Part shown: positions 46,048-54,412 of the stretch, piece by piece
How positions within the stretch are numbered: position 1 is the stretch's first letter
Layout of the letters: the number at the start of each line of letters is the position of its first letter
Assembly: GCA_020344015.1 (NCBI GenBank)
Contig: CP070812.1
Location: 3,456,840 to 3,520,839, forward strand
DNA length: 64,000 bases
Direction of reading: 5' to 3'
DNA from: Gemmatimonadota bacterium
GTDB lineage: Bacteria > Gemmatimonadota > Gemmatimonadetes > Palauibacterales > KS3-K002
The notes under the pieces: model-generated
The model's input: the letters and a program-made list of their open reading frames with translations, nothing else
Database searches by the model: none
What the model was told of the DNA's origin: nothing
Made by a program: the position numbers and the translations under genes

Positions 46048-46107
46048 GTGTCCACGATCAAACCCGTCGAGAACGGACCAGAGGTCGCAGCATGCCGTTC
46101 GCAGTAG
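46048..46107 (+). CDS. Possible 19-aa leader peptide overlapping hemA
   Basis: GTG 46048 follows a full-strength AAGGAGGT (46031-46038) at ideal spacing and reads MSTIKPVENGPEVAACRSQ, stopping at 46105-46107, 13 bases inside hemA in another frame. Such an SD has no other start to serve. Translation through it would end near the hemA ATG and could couple or control hemA. No family match is possible at this size. Confidence 0.4.
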   Translation: MSTIKPVENGPEVAACRSQ

Positions 46108-47399
46108 TCGGGCTGAACCACCGCACGGCGCCAGTCGAGGTACGGGAAAAGTTCGCCTTCGCCTCTACCGAGATGACCGATGCGCTCAGCCATGTCCTCG
46201 ACGGCAACGGTGTCTCGGAAGCGGCGTTGATCTCGACCTGCAATCGGACCGAGTTCTATCTTCACGTCACCGATTTCGACTTGGCCATCCCCGGCGTGAT
46301 CGATACGCTCGCCGCTCAGGCCGGCGAACTTCCCAAGCCCGCCGAGCGCTACGTCTATGTCCAACGCGGTGCCGACGCCGTCCGCCATCTCTATCGAGTC
46401 GTCTCCGGCCTCGACTCGATGGTGCTCGGTGAGGTCCAGGTCCAGGGGCAGGTCCGCGATGCCTATGAGACCGCCCGCAGCCTGACCGGCCAACGCCAGG
46501 CGGTCCGCGCCGTTTTCAACCGCCTGTTCCAGAGCGCCCTGTCGGTCGGCGGCCGCGTGCGCCACGAGACGCGCCTCGCCGAGGGGGCGGCTTCGATTCC
46601 TTCCGCGGCGGTAGAGCTGGCCCGCAAAATCTTCGGTTCCCTGCGCGGACGGCACGGCATGGTGATCGGCGCCGGCGATATGGGTGAGCTGACCCTGGAA
46701 TGCTTGGTGGACGAAGGCGTGTCGAGCGTCCTCGTCGCGAGCCGCAACATGGTGCGTGCCAAGAAGGTGGCAGAGCAGTTCGGCGGGTCCGCGGTAGCCT
46801 TCTCCGATTTCTGGGACGATCTCCCGCAGATGGACATCGTCATCACTTCCACGGCAGCGCCCCATGCGATGATCACGCTGGAAGATTTCCAGCGTCGGAT
46901 GCCCCGCAAGCTCAAGTCGCCGCTCTTCATAGTCGATATCGCCATACCGCGAGACGTACAGCCCGAGATCGGCGAACTGCCGAACGTCTTTCTTTATAGC
47001 GTCGATGACCTGGAGGGGATCGTCACGGCCAACCACGAGCGCCGCAAGGCAGAGGTGCCCAAAGCCGAGGCGATCGTCGAGGACGAGGTGGACAGATTCT
47101 GGCGTTGGTACTCAGGCCTGCAGGCCGTCCCCTTCATTCGGCGGTTGCGCGAACGGGCCGAAGACATGCGGCAATCGGAGCTGGACCGCGCGCTGGCCCA
47201 GCTTGATCACCTCTCGGAATCGGACCAGCAGCGCGTCGAGCGGCTGACGCGCGACCTATTACAGAAGGTCCTCCATCAGCCGACCGCACGCATGCGCGCC
47301 GCGGCAGAGGACGGTCACGAGCACGACATCCTGGAAGCGGCGAGGTATTTGTTCGGGATCGAGGAAGAGGATGGGCTCGGGAAGAAAAGCTCAGAGTAA
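46092..47399 (+). CDS. hemA: Glutamyl-tRNA reductase
   Basis: 435 aa; reduces Glu-tRNA to glutamate semialdehyde, first step of the C5 route to haem. Start MPFAVVGLNHRTAPVEVREK, catalytic C50 in ISTCNRTEFY, GLDSMVLGEVQVQGQVRDAY in two blocks, and NADPH domain VIGAGDMGELTLECL. The C-terminal dimerisation helices are present. Has only a weak SD of its own. Uses the same pathway as hemD and hemB here. Confidence 0.96.
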   Translation: MPFAVVGLNHRTAPVEVREKFAFASTEMTDALSHVLDGNGVSEAALISTCNRTEFYLHVTDFDLAIPGVIDTLAAQAGELPKPAERYVYVQRGADAVRHLYRVVSGLDSMVLGEVQVQGQVRDAYETARSLTGQRQAVRAVFNRLFQSALSVGGRVRHETRLAEGAASIPSAAVELARKIFGSLRGRHGMVIGAGDMGELTLECLVDEGVSSVLVASRNMVRAKKVAEQFGGSAVAFSDFWDDLPQMDIVITSTAAPHAMITLEDFQRRMPRKLKSPLFIVDIAIPRDVQPEIGELPNVFLYSVDDLEGIVTANHERRKAEVPKAEAIVEDEVDRFWRWYSGLQAVPFIRRLRERAEDMRQSELDRALAQLDHLSESDQQRVERLTRDLLQKVLHQPTARMRAAAEDGHEHDILEAARYLFGIEEEDGLGKKSSE

Positions 47400-48342
47400 G
47401 TCGGTTCTTGTCACGGGCGGCGCTGGCTTCATCGGTTCTCACGTGGCCGATGCCTATCTGGCGCGCGGTTGGTCGGTAACGGTCGTCGACAACCTCTCGT
47501 CGGGCAGACGCGAGAACGTACCGGCCGGCGTTGACTTCGTCGAGCTCGACGTACGGGATGATCGGCTCCACGAACTGTTCGGGCGCAAGGGCGGTTTCGA
47601 GCTCATCAACCATCACGCGGCCCAGATCGACGTTCGCCTTTCGGTCGAGCGCCCACGCTTCGACGCCGAGGTCAACATCTCGGGTACCCTCAACCTTCTG
47701 GAAGCGGCACGCGAGTGGCCGAGCCGCAGGATCGTGTTCATTTCCTCGGGCGGTGTCGTCTACGGCGATGCCGACAGCCGTCCGATCCCGGAGAACGCAC
47801 CCAAGAAGCCGGAGTCGCCCTACGGGGTCGCCAAGCTCGTCGGCGAGTACTATCTGCGCTGTTACCGGCTGCTCCACGGCCTCGACTATGTGGCACTCCG
47901 TTACTCGAACGTCTATGGGCCGCGCCAGGACCCTCACGGCGAAGCCGGCGTCGTGGCAATCTTCTGCAACCGTCTGATCGCGAACGAGCCGCTCACCGTC
48001 TTCGGTAGCGGTGAGCAGACCCGCGACTATGTGTACGTTGGCGACGTTGTACAGGCCAACATGATCGTTTCGGAGGCCGAGCTCGACGAAGGCACGGAGC
48101 TGGACGATCGCGCCTTCAACGTCGGCACGGGGGTGGAGACGAGCGTGAACGAGCTTGCCGCCGCGCTAATGGACGCCGCCGGACGGGAGGTCCCGATCGA
48201 GCGAGCGCCCGCGCGGCCCGGTGAGCTGGAATGGAACAGCCTGGTCAATGGCAGGCTGAGGGCACTTGGCTGGGAGGCGGCGGTGGACCTATCGGATGGC
48301 TTGCGGCGCACCTATCGGTGGATCGCCGGGGAAAAAGGATGA
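47371..48342 (+). CDS. NAD-dependent epimerase/dehydratase (GalE-like SDR)
   Basis: 323 aa from ATG 47371, overlapping hemA by 29 bases. Extended SDR: VLVTGGAGFIGSHVADAYLA, VDNLSSGRRENVP, NHHAAQIDVRLSVERP, SSGGVVYGD, catalytic YGVAKLVGEYY and RYSNVYGPRQDP. Closest in style to UDP-glucose or UDP-GlcNAc 4-epimerases; the exact sugar cannot be told. Coupled to tolQ by an ATGA overlap. Confidence 0.9.
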   Translation: MGSGRKAQSKSVLVTGGAGFIGSHVADAYLARGWSVTVVDNLSSGRRENVPAGVDFVELDVRDDRLHELFGRKGGFELINHHAAQIDVRLSVERPRFDAEVNISGTLNLLEAAREWPSRRIVFISSGGVVYGDADSRPIPENAPKKPESPYGVAKLVGEYYLRCYRLLHGLDYVALRYSNVYGPRQDPHGEAGVVAIFCNRLIANEPLTVFGSGEQTRDYVYVGDVVQANMIVSEAELDEGTELDDRAFNVGTGVETSVNELAAALMDAAGREVPIERAPARPGELEWNSLVNGRLRALGWEAAVDLSDGLRRTYRWIAGEKG

Positions 48343-49046
48343 GCGTGTTCACGACGGTCTTCGCGGCCCAGGCTCCGCTACCGGCGAATGCCTGGGATAT
48401 GGTCGCTACAGCTACGATCACGACCCGGGTGATCCTCGTTGTGCTGCTCGGCTTCTCGCTGGCGTCGTGGATTCTGATCATATGGAAGTGGATCCAGTTT
48501 CGCCGGATCCGGCTACTCGAAGAGGAGTTCCTGAGCCAGGTGGCTAAGGCTCAGCACCTCGACGAGGCCTACAAGGCGGTCATCACACTTCCCGATTCAC
48601 CCTACCTGCGCGTCTTTCGGCACGGGATGAACTTCTTCACGGGCCTGCATCCGCGCAGCGAGAGTTCGGGCCTCTCGGCGGCGCAGGTGGAAACGCTCAG
48701 ACTGGTGATGGAGAAGGAGCAGGTCGGCGAGCGCGATGCCATGGCGCACGGGCTCCCCTGGTTAGCGATCATCGCTACCGTCAGTCCGTTGCTCGGGCTG
48801 ATGGGCACGGTCGTGGGCGTGATGGACGCGTTCGTCGGGATCTCGGCGATGGGCACCGCGAACATCACGGCCGTCGCTCCCGGGATTGCCGAAGCGTTGA
48901 TCACGACGGTCACGGGACTCGGCGTGGCGATCCCTGCGGTGATCGGCTACAACCACTTTGCCAGCCGCCTCGGTCTCTTTGCGGGCGAGCTACAGGGGTT
49001 CGCCCATGAGTTCATCGGCGCGCTGGCGCGGGAAGGCAAGATCTGA
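48339..49046 (+). CDS. tolQ: Tol-Pal proton-channel protein TolQ
   Basis: 235 aa from ATG 48339. Three TM segments: near residues 22-45, then WLAIIATVSPLLGLMGTVVGVMDAF in two blocks, and EALITTVTGLGVAIPAVIGY. MotA/TolQ/ExbB family. The neighbours TolR, TolA/TonB-like, TolB and Pal make TolQ more likely than ExbB. Drives envelope constriction at division using the proton gradient. Confidence 0.94.
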   Translation: MSVFTTVFAAQAPLPANAWDMVATATITTRVILVVLLGFSLASWILIIWKWIQFRRIRLLEEEFLSQVAKAQHLDEAYKAVITLPDSPYLRVFRHGMNFFTGLHPRSESSGLSAAQVETLRLVMEKEQVGERDAMAHGLPWLAIIATVSPLLGLMGTVVGVMDAFVGISAMGTANITAVAPGIAEALITTVTGLGVAIPAVIGYNHFASRLGLFAGELQGFAHEFIGALAREGKI

Positions 49047-49474
49047 TGGCACGCTACGGCGGGCTCTATGAGGATCGGTCGCTGCCGCTGACGGCGGACA
49101 TCAACCTGATCAACCTCGTCGATGTCGCCTTCACGCTGCTGGTGATATTCATGATTACCGCACCGATACTTCAGGGCGGCGTCGAGGTACAGCTACCCCA
49201 GGCGGAGGTCGCGCCGCTGCCGGCGAGCGAGGCGATCGTTGTGACGGTTGACGATGAAGGTGTCATCTATATCGGCGACGCGACGGTCTCCCTCGACGAG
49301 TTCAAGGCGGTGATCCGAGACGTGTGGAACCAGAGGGGCAGTCCACCGGTCTACGTGCGGGGCGACGAACGTGCCAACTTCGGGGTCGTGCTGAAGGTGA
49401 TCGCCGCGCTCAAGGCCGCGGACATCGCCGCGGTGGGACTGGTGGCCGAACTCGAGCCGCAGAGGAGGCGCTGA
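49046..49474 (+). CDS. tolR: TolR (ExbD/TolR family)
   Basis: 142 aa, sharing one base with the tolQ stop. One N-terminal TM segment, INLVDVAFTLLVIFMITAPIL, with the channel Asp in NLVDVAFTLL, followed by a small periplasmic domain (VYVRGDERANFGVVLKVIAAL). It completes the TolQR motor. Confidence 0.95.
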   Translation: MARYGGLYEDRSLPLTADINLINLVDVAFTLLVIFMITAPILQGGVEVQLPQAEVAPLPASEAIVVTVDDEGVIYIGDATVSLDEFKAVIRDVWNQRGSPPVYVRGDERANFGVVLKVIAALKAADIAAVGLVAELEPQRRR

Positions 49475-49478
49475 CTCG

Positions 49479-50204
49479 ATGGCGCGGCTGATCCTGCGGA
49501 GCGAGACTCGCGGTGCCGGCGAAGGATTGCCGCCCAGTGCGGTCGTGGGATCGATGAGCCTCCACGCCGTCGCTCTGGTCTTCATGGTCTGGGGCGCTCA
49601 GCGCATCGACCTGCCGGACCCGCCTCAGGTTTACCAGGTAGAGCTCGTTTCCGTGCCGCGCCCCGCGCCGGTCCGCACCGTCCCCGTGCCCGAGCCGCAG
49701 CGCACCGCTCCCACGGAGGAGCCCGAGGTGAGGCCGCTGGACAGGCAGCCCGAGCCGGAGGCCGAGCAACAACAGGTACCGGCACCCGTCGAGGCCGAGC
49801 CGGAGGAAGGCGCCGAGGAAGAGGAACCGCAGCCCGTGCTGGAAGAGCGCCCGGCGGCCACGGCGGAGCAGTCCCCTGAGGGCGCCGACGTGCCGGTACG
49901 CCTGGAAGGCGCCCCATTCCCTTATCCCGAGTATGCGGCGAATATTATCTTGCAGATAAAGCGACACTGGAGACCGCCGACTGGGAACACGCATTTAAGG
50001 GCGGAGCTCGCATTCACGATCTTGAGGAACGGGTCGATCGCCGATATCGCCTGGGTGCGACGGTCGGGTAATCCGGCGTTCGATCTCGAAGCCCGCGGCG
50101 CCATCGAGGCGGCGGCCCGTCGAGGCGTCTTCGGGGCGTTGCCCGAGGGCTACCCGGCCGACGAACTGCGGGTCTCGTTCTTCTTCGACCCGACGAGCTA
50201 CTAG
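49479..50204 (+). CDS. tolA: TolA/TonB-like energy transducer
   Basis: 241 aa. One TM helix near residues 22-40, a Pro/Glu-rich periplasmic linker (about residues 50-150, many PEP, EEP repeats) and a C-terminal TonB/TolA-type domain (YPEYAANIILQIKRHWRPP, ELAFTILRNGSIADIAWVRR in two blocks, and AIEAAARRG). The operon position argues for the TolA role: linking the motor to TolB and Pal. Confidence 0.85.
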   Translation: MARLILRSETRGAGEGLPPSAVVGSMSLHAVALVFMVWGAQRIDLPDPPQVYQVELVSVPRPAPVRTVPVPEPQRTAPTEEPEVRPLDRQPEPEAEQQQVPAPVEAEPEEGAEEEEPQPVLEERPAATAEQSPEGADVPVRLEGAPFPYPEYAANIILQIKRHWRPPTGNTHLRAELAFTILRNGSIADIAWVRRSGNPAFDLEARGAIEAAARRGVFGALPEGYPADELRVSFFFDPTSY

Positions 50205-50248
50205 CGACACGGGCGCCGTGGTTTGGCCGCCCCAATGACTGTGACGAG

Positions 50249-51649
50249 ATGAAGCTCTTGAACCATAGACTCGCCAAGAAGGTGTCGGCCTTCGTAGCCG
50301 CGCTTTCGCTGGTTCCGGCGATCGCCTCGGCGCAGGTGCCGGTCCGTGACAGCATCCCCACCGACGTCCGACTCGGCATCGTCTATCAGCCGTCCTATCG
50401 GCCCGGTGTCGTCATGCCGTTGATGCCCGCGGCCGAGGGCCTCCGCGAGCTCGCCGATACGGCACGTCGCATGATACTTCGCGACCTCGATTACAGCGAT
50501 CGGCTCCAGATCATGCCGGTCTCCGAGGATGTCCCCGTCGAAGGACCGGTCAACTATGGGCTCTGGGACGAGTTGGGCGCCGTCTGGCTCGTCGTCGGCG
50601 CCGTGGAAGGCACGCCCGATGAGCCGGTCCTGAGATTGTCGCTCCACGATGTGGTATACAGACTGCTCCAGGAGGTTCGCGCCTTCGAGCTTCCGCCGCT
50701 CCGGCACCCGGAATTCCGCTACGCGATCCACGCCGCCGCCGATGAGGTGCTCCGCTGGGCGACCAGCGGCACAGGGATCGCTGCGACCCGCATCGCCTTT
50801 GTCGCCGACGGACCGGGCGGCTCGGAGATCTTCGTCGTCGATAGCGACGGTTTTGGGGCACACAGCGTATCGCGCGACAGCTCGATCGCGCTGTCTCCCG
50901 CCTGGTCACCGGCCGGTGATCGTATCGCCTACATGTCCTATAAGCGTGGCGATCCGGCCATCTACGAGATCGATTTGGCGAACGGACGGTCGACGGTTAG
51001 GGTCGACCTGCCCGGCATGGACCTCACCCCGAGCTACATGCCCGACGGCACACACCTCGGGTTCGCCGCCACCATAGACGGGCGGACCGAGGTCTACACC
51101 TACGATTTGATCAGGAGCTGCTGCCCGGAACGCGCGACCTTCGCCCGCTACGCGAATTCGTTGTCACCCACCTTCGCGCCCGACGGCCGCCGCTTCGCCT
51201 TTAACTCCGATCGGCTCGGCCAGCTACACATATTCGTCAAAGACATGAACAACGGCTCGGCTGAGTTGATCACGCCCTACATTTACGACCGCAGCGTTCA
51301 CAATGCCGGGCCCGATTGGTCACCAATGGGTGACCGCATCGCGTTCCACGGCTGGGTCGGGGGCACGCCACAGATATTCACCGTCGCACCCGACAGCCGC
51401 GGGCTGCGCCAGCTCACTCAACGGGGACGCAACGAGGACCCGAGCTGGGCACCGGACGGCCGACACATCGTCTTCGCCTCGACCCGAGACGGCACCACCG
51501 GCCTCTGGGTGCTCGACGTGGTCAGCGGCCGTATCCGCAGGGTCATGACCGCTGCCGGAGCCCGCTTGCCTGACTGGTCCGGCCGCTTAGATTCAGCCTC
51601 TCACCTCACAAGCGGAGCGGCTGTTGGCTCCGAGAGCAATAACCCGTAG
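50249..51649 (+). CDS. tolB: Tol-Pal system protein TolB
   Basis: 466 aa. Signal peptide up to about ASAQ (residue 29), an N-terminal alpha/beta domain, then a six-blade beta-propeller with WD40-like PD40 repeats: RIAFVADGPGGSEIFVVDSDG, SPAWSPAGDRIAYMSYKRGD, DPSWAPDGRHIVFASTRDGT (each read in short blocks). Periplasmic; exchanges between TolA and Pal. Confidence 0.95.
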   Translation: MKLLNHRLAKKVSAFVAALSLVPAIASAQVPVRDSIPTDVRLGIVYQPSYRPGVVMPLMPAAEGLRELADTARRMILRDLDYSDRLQIMPVSEDVPVEGPVNYGLWDELGAVWLVVGAVEGTPDEPVLRLSLHDVVYRLLQEVRAFELPPLRHPEFRYAIHAAADEVLRWATSGTGIAATRIAFVADGPGGSEIFVVDSDGFGAHSVSRDSSIALSPAWSPAGDRIAYMSYKRGDPAIYEIDLANGRSTVRVDLPGMDLTPSYMPDGTHLGFAATIDGRTEVYTYDLIRSCCPERATFARYANSLSPTFAPDGRRFAFNSDRLGQLHIFVKDMNNGSAELITPYIYDRSVHNAGPDWSPMGDRIAFHGWVGGTPQIFTVAPDSRGLRQLTQRGRNEDPSWAPDGRHIVFASTRDGTTGLWVLDVVSGRIRRVMTAAGARLPDWSGRLDSASHLTSGAAVGSESNNP

Positions 51650-51660
51650 GGAGTGGTCTT

Positions 51661-52251
51661 ATGTCTAACAGCTGGAAGAACACGGCGGGTTGGTTGGTGG
51701 CCCTGGGCCTGGTTGCCGTGATGGCGGCTTGTGGCGGCGGTGCTCCCGAGCCCGAACCCGAGCCCGAGCCCGAGCCCCAGGTCGAAGAGCCGACCGTGGA
51801 CGAGGCAGCGGAGCGCGCCCGCCTAGAGGAGGAAGCGCGACTCCGCCGCGAGGAGGAGGAACGACGTCGTGCCGAGGCGGAGCGCAACCGTGTGTTGGCG
51901 GTTATCGCCGAGCGCGTCCACTTCGACTTCGACAAGTCCGATATCCGGCCCGACGCGGCTGAGGTCCTGCAGCGTAAGGTCACCGTCCTGCGCGAGTACC
52001 CCGGTGTCGAGCTGCGCATTGAGGGTCACTGTGACGAGCGCGGCTCCAACGAGTACAACCTGGCGCTCGGCCAGCGTCGCGCCGAGGCGGTGCGCCGCTA
52101 CCTGGTGAGTTACGGCGTCGATGTGGGCCGCTTCGCAACCATCAGCTACGGCGAAGAGCGGCCGGTAGCGCGTGCCTCGAACGAGGACGCTTGGGCGCAG
52201 AACCGTCGCGCAGAGTTCAATGTCACGGATCACGGCCAACTCGCTAACTAG
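51661..52251 (+). CDS. pal: Peptidoglycan-associated lipoprotein Pal
   Basis: 196 aa. Lipoprotein signal ends VAVMAAC (Cys24), then a (PE)n stretch and a charged Glu/Arg coiled segment (residues 48-76), then an OmpA-like domain: VHFDFDKSDIRPDAAEVL, IEGHCDERGSNEYNLALGQR and QNRRAEF. The Asp/Arg residues that bind diaminopimelate are present. It holds the outer membrane to peptidoglycan. Confidence 0.96.
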   Translation: MSNSWKNTAGWLVALGLVAVMAACGGGAPEPEPEPEPEPQVEEPTVDEAAERARLEEEARLRREEEERRRAEAERNRVLAVIAERVHFDFDKSDIRPDAAEVLQRKVTVLREYPGVELRIEGHCDERGSNEYNLALGQRRAEAVRRYLVSYGVDVGRFATISYGEERPVARASNEDAWAQNRRAEFNVTDHGQLAN

Positions 52252-52268
52252 AAGAACGAGCAGCTCCC

Positions 52269-53057
52269 ATGAAGGCCGCCGCAAAATCGCTCCTCGTCTT
52301 CGCTGTGACAGGCCTTGCTGCCTGTGCATCGAAGAAGGACGTCGACAGGATTCGTGAGGACCTGGCCAGCGTCCGCGCTCGCCAGGACTCGATCGCCAGC
52401 AGCGTCACACAGCTGGAGAGCTCCGTGTCCGAGGCGCTCGAAAACCAGGGAGCGCTCGTCGTCACAGTTCGCGGCGATCTCCTGCAACAGTTGGATGATA
52501 TGGAACGCCAGCTGGTCGAGATCCAGGAGCTGCTGGGCCAGAGCCAGATCGTGCTCAGTGGCCTGCGAGATCGTATGGAACGGCGGCAGCTTGATCGACA
52601 GACTGCGGCTGAGGAGTTTGCCGAGCTCGATAGCGTCGGCGATGCGGCGGCCCTCGGGCTGGATCGGGGAGCGGGGGGTGAGCCCCGCTCCCTCTACTCG
52701 GCAGCGATCGAACAATTCCGTCGCGGAGCCTACGAAACCGCGCGCACCGGGTTCCAGGAATTCCTGGTCGAGTACCCCGCGGACGAACTGGCCCCCGACG
52801 CACAGTACTACCTTGCGGAGACCTACCGGGAAGAGGGCGACGCCGGGCGGGCGATTCGTGAATACAACCGCGTGGTTGAGCTGTACCCCAACTCGAGTGC
52901 GGCGCCGACAGCACTCTACAAGGCGGGACTCCTTCAGATCGACCAGGGAAACAAAGACACGGCTTGTGAGTATTTCCAACGTGTGATAGCTGGTTACCCA
53001 AGGAGCGATGAGTCCCGGCTGGCCCGCGACCAGGCGGAACGTCTGAGCTGCCGCTAA
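52269..53057 (+). CDS. cpoB: Tol-Pal-associated periplasmic TPR lipoprotein CpoB/YbgF
   Basis: 262 aa. Lipoprotein signal ends VTGLAAC (Cys19); a coiled coil (residues 25-110) is followed by three TPRs ending YSAAIEQFRRGAYETARTGF, APDAQYYLAETYREEGDAGR and AGYPRSDESRLARDQ. CpoB links Tol-Pal with septal peptidoglycan synthesis. In E. coli it is not a lipoprotein, so the lipobox is a lineage difference. Confidence 0.9.
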   Translation: MKAAAKSLLVFAVTGLAACASKKDVDRIREDLASVRARQDSIASSVTQLESSVSEALENQGALVVTVRGDLLQQLDDMERQLVEIQELLGQSQIVLSGLRDRMERRQLDRQTAAEEFAELDSVGDAAALGLDRGAGGEPRSLYSAAIEQFRRGAYETARTGFQEFLVEYPADELAPDAQYYLAETYREEGDAGRAIREYNRVVELYPNSSAAPTALYKAGLLQIDQGNKDTACEYFQRVIAGYPRSDESRLARDQAERLSCR

Positions 53058-53099
53058 CGGCGCGCTCGGCAGGCTGCCGGGCTGACCATCCCTTCCCAA

Positions 53100-53645
53100 A
53101 TGCGCTGTCCATACTGCGGTCACACGAAGAACCGGGTCGTTGACTCGCGCACCAGTCGCGAGGGCCGTGCCGTCCGTCGCCGCCGCGAGTGCGAGAGCTG
53201 TGATGCGCGGTTCACGACCTACGAGGTCGTCGAAGAAAGGCCGCTCGCCGTCAAGAAGCGCGATGGCAGCTCCGAGCCCTTCGATCGCAGCAAACTGATC
53301 CGCGGCATCCAGTTCGCCTGCACCAAACGTCCCGTCACGCTCCGCCAAATCGAGGGGATCGCCGACGCGATCGAAGAGAGCCTCGAGCGCAGCGAGTCGG
53401 GCGAAGTGGAAAGCTGGCAGATCGGCGAGCTCGTGATGCAGCACCTGCGCGACCTCGACCAGGTCGCCTACGTACGGTTCGCCTCGGTCTACACCAACTT
53501 CCAGGATCCCGAGGAGTTCCTGGAGACTATCCGGGAACTGGCCGAGCGCGAGGGTTATGACGCCGCGCAGCTCGACTTCCTCGAATCGGTACTGGCGGAG
53601 GAACCGTCACCCAAGCGGCCCAAGGACAAGGACAGGGAACAGTGA
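53100..53645 (+). CDS. nrdR: Ribonucleotide reductase repressor NrdR
   Basis: 181 aa. Zinc ribbon with C3, C6, C31 and C34 (MRCPYCGHTKNRVVDSRTS), then an ATP-cone (RPLAVKKRDGSSEPFDRSKL, VMQHLRDLDQVAYVRFASVY). NrdR senses ATP/dATP and represses nrd genes. About 25 residues longer than usual because of a charged tail. Overlaps tatC by four bases. Confidence 0.96.
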   Translation: MRCPYCGHTKNRVVDSRTSREGRAVRRRRECESCDARFTTYEVVEERPLAVKKRDGSSEPFDRSKLIRGIQFACTKRPVTLRQIEGIADAIEESLERSESGEVESWQIGELVMQHLRDLDQVAYVRFASVYTNFQDPEEFLETIRELAEREGYDAAQLDFLESVLAEEPSPKRPKDKDREQ

Positions 53646-54412
53646 AGCGGGCAAAGGGCTCGGGCGAAATGCCTTTCCTCGAACATCTCGATGAGTTGCG
53701 CTCGCGTCTCATCTGGATGGGCGTGACGGTGCTGACGCTCTCCGTGGCCGGCTTCTTCATCGTCACCGAGCTGGACGTCATCGGCTTGCTCAAGCGGCCC
53801 ATAGTGCCGCTCGTGCCTGATGGCATGCTGCTCTTCACCAGCCCCACAGAACCGATGACCGTCACGCTCAAGCTGGCGTTCGTCGTGGGGATCATCCTGT
53901 CGGTCCCCATCCTCGTCTATCACACCTGGGGCTTTCTGGCGCCGGCGTTGTTCGAGCACGAGAAGAAGGCCGTGGTGCCGGCGGTCATAGGCGGCTTTCT
54001 GCTGTTTCTGCTGGGCGTTGCGATGGCCTACTTCCTGGTACTCCCCCTCGCCCTGCGGTTTCTGCTCAACTTCCAGACGCAGGCACTAGCGCCCATCATT
54101 ACGATTGGCGAGTACTTGCGCTTCGCTACGAGGCTGATTCTGGCGTTCGGGATCATATTCGAGCTGCCGTTGGTATGCCTTATGCTCTCTGTGCTCGGCC
54201 TGATCGACGCCGGCAGCCTGAGACGATTCCGGCGCCACGCGATCGTCGCCGTCTCGGTGCTCTCGGCTCTCCTGACACCGGCCGACGTCGGCACGATGCT
54301 TATGATGATGGTGCCACTGCTTGTTTTGTATGAGATTTCGGTCCTCCTCGTCGCCATCGTGGATCGCCGGCGACTCGCGGGACGTGAGAGCCCGGAAGCG
54401 ATCGCCGACTGA
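53642..54412 (+). CDS. tatC: Sec-independent translocase TatC
   Basis: 256 aa from GTG 53642 in a GTGA overlap. Six TM helices; FLEHLDELRSRLIW is the TatC N-terminal signature and FEHEKKAVVPAVIGGFLLFL, FALAFG-like LILAFGIIFELPLV follow. It binds twin-arginine signal peptides. No tatA or tatB gene is seen nearby. Confidence 0.96.
   Translation: MKRAKGSGEMPFLEHLDELRSRLIWMGVTVLTLSVAGFFIVTELDVIGLLKRPIVPLVPDGMLLFTSPTEPMTVTLKLAFVVGIILSVPILVYHTWGFLAPALFEHEKKAVVPAVIGGFLLFLLGVAMAYFLVLPLALRFLLNFQTQALAPIITIGEYLRFATRLILAFGIIFELPLVCLMLSVLGLIDAGSLRRFRRHAIVAVSVLSALLTPADVGTMLMMMVPLLVLYEISVLLVAIVDRRRLAGRESPEAIAD

Noticed and set aside
47371-47399. Later start for the epimerase to avoid overlap with hemA
   Set aside because: The Rossmann motif begins about 12 residues after the ATG at 47371, and no better start with an SD is available before it.
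48339-50204. ExbB-ExbD-TonB transport system
   Set aside because: The same proteins could be Exb/TonB, but tolB, pal and cpoB follow directly, which fits Tol-Pal better.
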